Source: Streptomyces sp. NRRL S-118 (GTDB lineage Bacteria > Actinomycetota > Actinomycetes > Streptomycetales > Streptomycetaceae). From it: 64,000 nucleotides of DNA. The position numbers were made by a program, and so were the translations under genes. Of the stretch, positions 61,811-64,000 are shown in pieces. The notes beneath the pieces were generated by a model. The model had not been told where the DNA came from and made no database searches. It saw only the letters and a list, made by a program, of their open reading frames with translations. The DNA is taken from the NCBI RefSeq assembly GCF_000716335.1, contig NZ_KL591010.1, positions 233,105 to 297,104 on the forward strand, written 5' to 3'. The stretch's first letter is position 1. Every line of letters begins with the position of its first letter.

Positions 61811-63324
61811 GTGCCCCGGGTGCCGAGCGATGCCGTGCGGCGGCCCAGACGGCTGTGGGAGCGGCCGTAGAGGAAGTACACGACGAAGCCGGCCGCCATC
61901 CAGACGGCGAAGCGGAACCAGGTCTCGCCCGGCAGGTTGAGCATCAGCCACAGCGAGGCGGCCACCGACAGGATCGGGACGACCGGCACCCACGGGGTGC
62001 GGAACGCGCGGTGCAGGTCGGGGCGGGTCCGTCGCAGGATGATCACGCCGATCGCGACGACCACGAAGGCGAAGAGGGTGCCGATGTTCACCAGGGTCGC
62101 CAGCTCGTCGATGCTGGTGAAGCCGGAGACGAAGGCGATGATCACGCCGAGCAGGATGGTCGGGCGGTACGGGGTGCGGAACTTCGGGTGCGTCACGGAG
62201 AAGAACCGGGGCAGCAGCCCGTCGCGGCTCATCGCGAAGAAGACCCGGGTCTGGCCGAGGAGCAGGATGAGGCACACGGTCGTGAGGCCGACCGCCGCCC
62301 CGAAGCTGATGACACCGGCGTAGAAGGGGTGCCCGACGGATTTGAACGCGTCGGCGAGCGGGGCGCTGGTCGACAGCTCGGAGTAGTGCTGCATACCGGT
62401 CACGACCAGCGCGACCGCCACGTACAGCACGGTGCAGATGAGTAGCGAGCCGAGGATGCCGCGCGGCATGTCGCGCTGCGGCAGCTTGGTCTCCTCGGCG
62501 GCGGTGGCGACGACGTCGAAGCCGATGAAGGCGAAGAAGACGACGGACGCGGCGGTGAAGATGCCCATGACGCCGAAGTTGGTCGGCTCGTACCCGAAGA
62601 TCGTCGAGACCAGTGCGGCGTCCCAGCCGGAGGAGGTCTCCGGGGTCACCTTCTTGGGGATGAACGGCGAGTAGTTGTCGCCCACGACGAAGAACAGACC
62701 CGCGATGATCACGATCATGACCACCGTCACCTTGATCGCCACGACGATCGCGGTGATGCGGGCCGACAGCTTCATGCCGATGACCAGGACCGCGGTGAGC
62801 ACCAGGACGAGGATGAAGGCCAGCAGGTCGAAGGTGCCGCCCTCCACGTCCGGCCCTTGGAGCCAGGCGGGCAGGTGCCAGTCGACGTTGTCCATCAGTG
62901 AGCGGACGTAGCCGGACCAGCCGACGGCCACGACGGCCGTGCCGAGGGCGAACTCCAGGACCAGGTCCCAGCCGATGATCCAGGCCGGCAGCTCGCCGAG
63001 GGAGGCGTACGCGAAGGTGTACGCCGAGCCGGCCACGGGGACGGTGGAGGCGAACTCCGCGTAGCAGAGGGCGGCCAGGGCGCAGACGATGCCGGCGGCG
63101 ACGAACGCCAGCGCGGTCGCGGGGCCCGCGTTCTCCTTCGCCACCTTGCCGGTCAGCACGAAGATGCCCGTGCCGATGATGACGCCGACGCCGAAGACCG
63201 TCAGGTCCCAGGCGGAGAGTGACTTCTTGAGCGCGTGCTCGGGCTCCTCGGTGTCCTGGATCGACTGTTCGACGCTCTTCGTCCGGAACATTCCCGTATC
63301 GCGTGACTGCTGGCCTGTGCTCAC
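61807..63324 (-). CDS. APC family amino acid permease
   Basis: A 505-residue membrane transporter of the cationic amino acid transporter-like group. About twelve to fourteen helices are visible, starting with LTVFGVGVIIGTGIFVLTG, the substrate-binding unwound helix, then AFVAAGIVCALAALCYAEFA. FFAFIGFDVVATAAEETKLP is the family signature. The GTG at 63324 was chosen because GGAGGT lies 6 bases before it; an ATG 36 bases upstream is the alternative. Substrate unknown. It lies downstream of dxs with a hairpin between. Confidence 0.92.
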   Translation of the reverse strand: MSTGQQSRDTGMFRTKSVEQSIQDTEEPEHALKKSLSAWDLTVFGVGVIIGTGIFVLTGKVAKENAGPATALAFVAAGIVCALAALCYAEFASTVPVAGSAYTFAYASLGELPAWIIGWDLVLEFALGTAVVAVGWSGYVRSLMDNVDWHLPAWLQGPDVEGGTFDLLAFILVLVLTAVLVIGMKLSARITAIVVAIKVTVVMIVIIAGLFFVVGDNYSPFIPKKVTPETSSGWDAALVSTIFGYEPTNFGVMGIFTAASVVFFAFIGFDVVATAAEETKLPQRDMPRGILGSLLICTVLYVAVALVVTGMQHYSELSTSAPLADAFKSVGHPFYAGVISFGAAVGLTTVCLILLLGQTRVFFAMSRDGLLPRFFSVTHPKFRTPYRPTILLGVIIAFVSGFTSIDELATLVNIGTLFAFVVVAIGVIILRRTRPDLHRAFRTPWVPVVPILSVAASLWLMLNLPGETWFRFAVWMAAGFVVYFLYGRSHSRLGRRTASLGTRGT

Positions 63325-63413
63325 CGGCGTACCTCCGTACCCATCGGCCTCTATGGCCATGATCGAGAGAGGTGGGGGGTGGCGCCCGCCCTCAGGCCGC
63401 TGTTCACACGAAA

Positions 63414-63451
63414 GGACCGGCCGGAAACCCCTGGGGTACTCCGACCGGCCC
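63414..63451 (-). terminator. Hairpin after dxs
   Basis: GGACCGGCCGG (63414-63424) pairs with CCGACCGGCCC (63441-63451), with two mismatched positions that can form G-U pairs, and a nested ACCCC/GGGGT. It lies 31 bases past the dxs stop. On the minus strand TTTC follows. Confidence 0.6.
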
Positions 63452-63481
63452 TATGCGGTGCGCCGCGGCGACGCGGCGGCG

Positions 63482-64000
63482 TCAGTCGCGGGCGGGCTCC
63501 ATCTCCGCGTCGTAGCGGCCGTCCAGCGTGGCGACCAGACCGGTGACCTGCCGGGCGATGTCGGGAGCGGTCAGGCCGATCTCCGCCATGACCTCCGCGC
63601 GCGAGGCGTGGTCCAGGAAGCGCGGCGGGATGCCGAAGTCGCGCAGCGGTACGTCGACGCCCGCGTCGCGCAGCGCCTGGGCGATCGCGGAGCCGACACC
63701 GCCGACACGGCCGTTGTCCTCGACGGTGACGACGACGCGGTGCTGCTCGGCGAGCGGTGCCAGCGCCTCGTCGACCGGCTTGACCCACCGCGGGTCCACG
63801 ACGGTGGTGGAGATGCCCTGCTGGTCGAGCAGTCCGGCGATCTCCAGGCACATGGGCGCCAGGGCGCCTACCGAGACCAGGAGTACGTCGGGCGTGTCGG
63901 TGCCGGCCTTGCGCAGGACGTCCATGCCGCCGACGCGGCCCACGGCCTGGACGGCCGGGCCGACCGCGCCCTTGGAGTAGCGGACGACGGTCGGTGCGTC
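63482..64000 (-). CDS. dxs: 1-deoxy-D-xylulose-5-phosphate synthase, 3' part
   Basis: The C-terminal 172 residues of Dxs, the TPP enzyme that starts the MEP isoprenoid pathway; the 5' part lies beyond the window. Visible are the transketolase C-terminal domain motifs DVLLVSVGALAPMCLEIA, VVDPRWVKPVDEAL, VTVEDNGRVGGVGSAIAQ and the end FGIPPRFLDHASRAEVMAE. Streptomyces often has more than one dxs copy. The frame is open to the window edge. Confidence 0.95.
   Translation of the reverse strand, partial: DAPTVVRYSKGAVGPAVQAVGRVGGMDVLRKAGTDTPDVLLVSVGALAPMCLEIAGLLDQQGISTTVVDPRWVKPVDEALAPLAEQHRVVVTVEDNGRVGGVGSAIAQALRDAGVDVPLRDFGIPPRFLDHASRAEVMAEIGLTAPDIARQVTGLVATLDGRYDAEMEPARD

Noticed and set aside
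1..64000. CRISPR array, prophage, plasmid origin or biosynthetic core genes
   Set aside because: No regularly spaced repeats, integrase, phage structural genes, Rep/ParA genes, or PKS/NRPS/terpene synthase motifs were seen.

Overview
The window is a 64 kb piece of a Streptomyces (or very close actinomycete) chromosome. The DNA is uniformly GC-rich with G or C at almost every third codon position. GTG starts are common, and about eleven genes appear to begin leaderless, with a TANNNT -10 box 6 to 8 bases before the start codon. The gene content is typical Streptomyces core with a few accessory insertions: hemE, hemG/hemQ, fadA/fadB, RNase D, DUF3000, murC, an SAV2148-type HEPN protein and the TreX/Y/Z trehalose genes. 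No rRNA, tRNA, CRISPR array, integrase or replication origin was seen.

Layout. 1-5492: sulfur assimilation, with the end of cysD, cysN, a sulfonate-type ABC importer and a sirohydrochlorin chelatase that would supply sirohaem for sulfite reduction. 5532-11452: small enzymes, a secreted subtilisin, a LysR regulator divergent from a DJ-1/PfpI protein, and a macrolide-type glycosyltransferase behind an operator-bearing promoter. 11506-14611: a sugar ABC importer without its own ATPase. 14746-18644: an APH-type kinase, a frameshifted hydrolase, a DnaQ-type exonuclease and the HEPN protein. 19056-26224: glgX, treY, a convergent FHA gene and treZ, which together convert glycogen to trehalose. 26375-27730: a beta-propeller lipoprotein.

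27790-29196 is a decayed island: an IS5-type transposase remnant, a frameshifted MarR gene and an internally deleted IS982-type element whose terminal repeats are still visible. 29199-36595: housekeeping enzymes (M24 peptidase, a P-loop kinase, a VOC protein, MsrB, MurC, a RibD-like reductase, a ZapE-like ATPase, OsmC). 36776-42497: a PhoX-like phosphatase, a polysaccharide deacetylase lipoprotein, a small zinc-ribbon-like protein, an AIM24/ABC operon and Pth2.

42558-47620 holds the most interesting locus. A DUF692 enzyme of the multinuclear non-haem iron oxidase (MNIO) superfamily is translationally coupled to a three-helix TIGR04222-type membrane protein with a Gly/Ser/Cys tail containing nine cysteines. 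MNIO enzymes are known to modify cysteines in ribosomal peptides, so the tail is a candidate substrate. 47648-53313 is haem metabolism (hemQ, hemG, hemE) around a DUF4349 protein and a flavin disulfide reductase. 53405-59986 has DUF3000, an orphan LuxR-type regulator, RNase D and the fadA-fadB beta-oxidation operon. The window closes with a propeller protein, a NYN-like protein, an APC amino acid permease and the 3' end of dxs.
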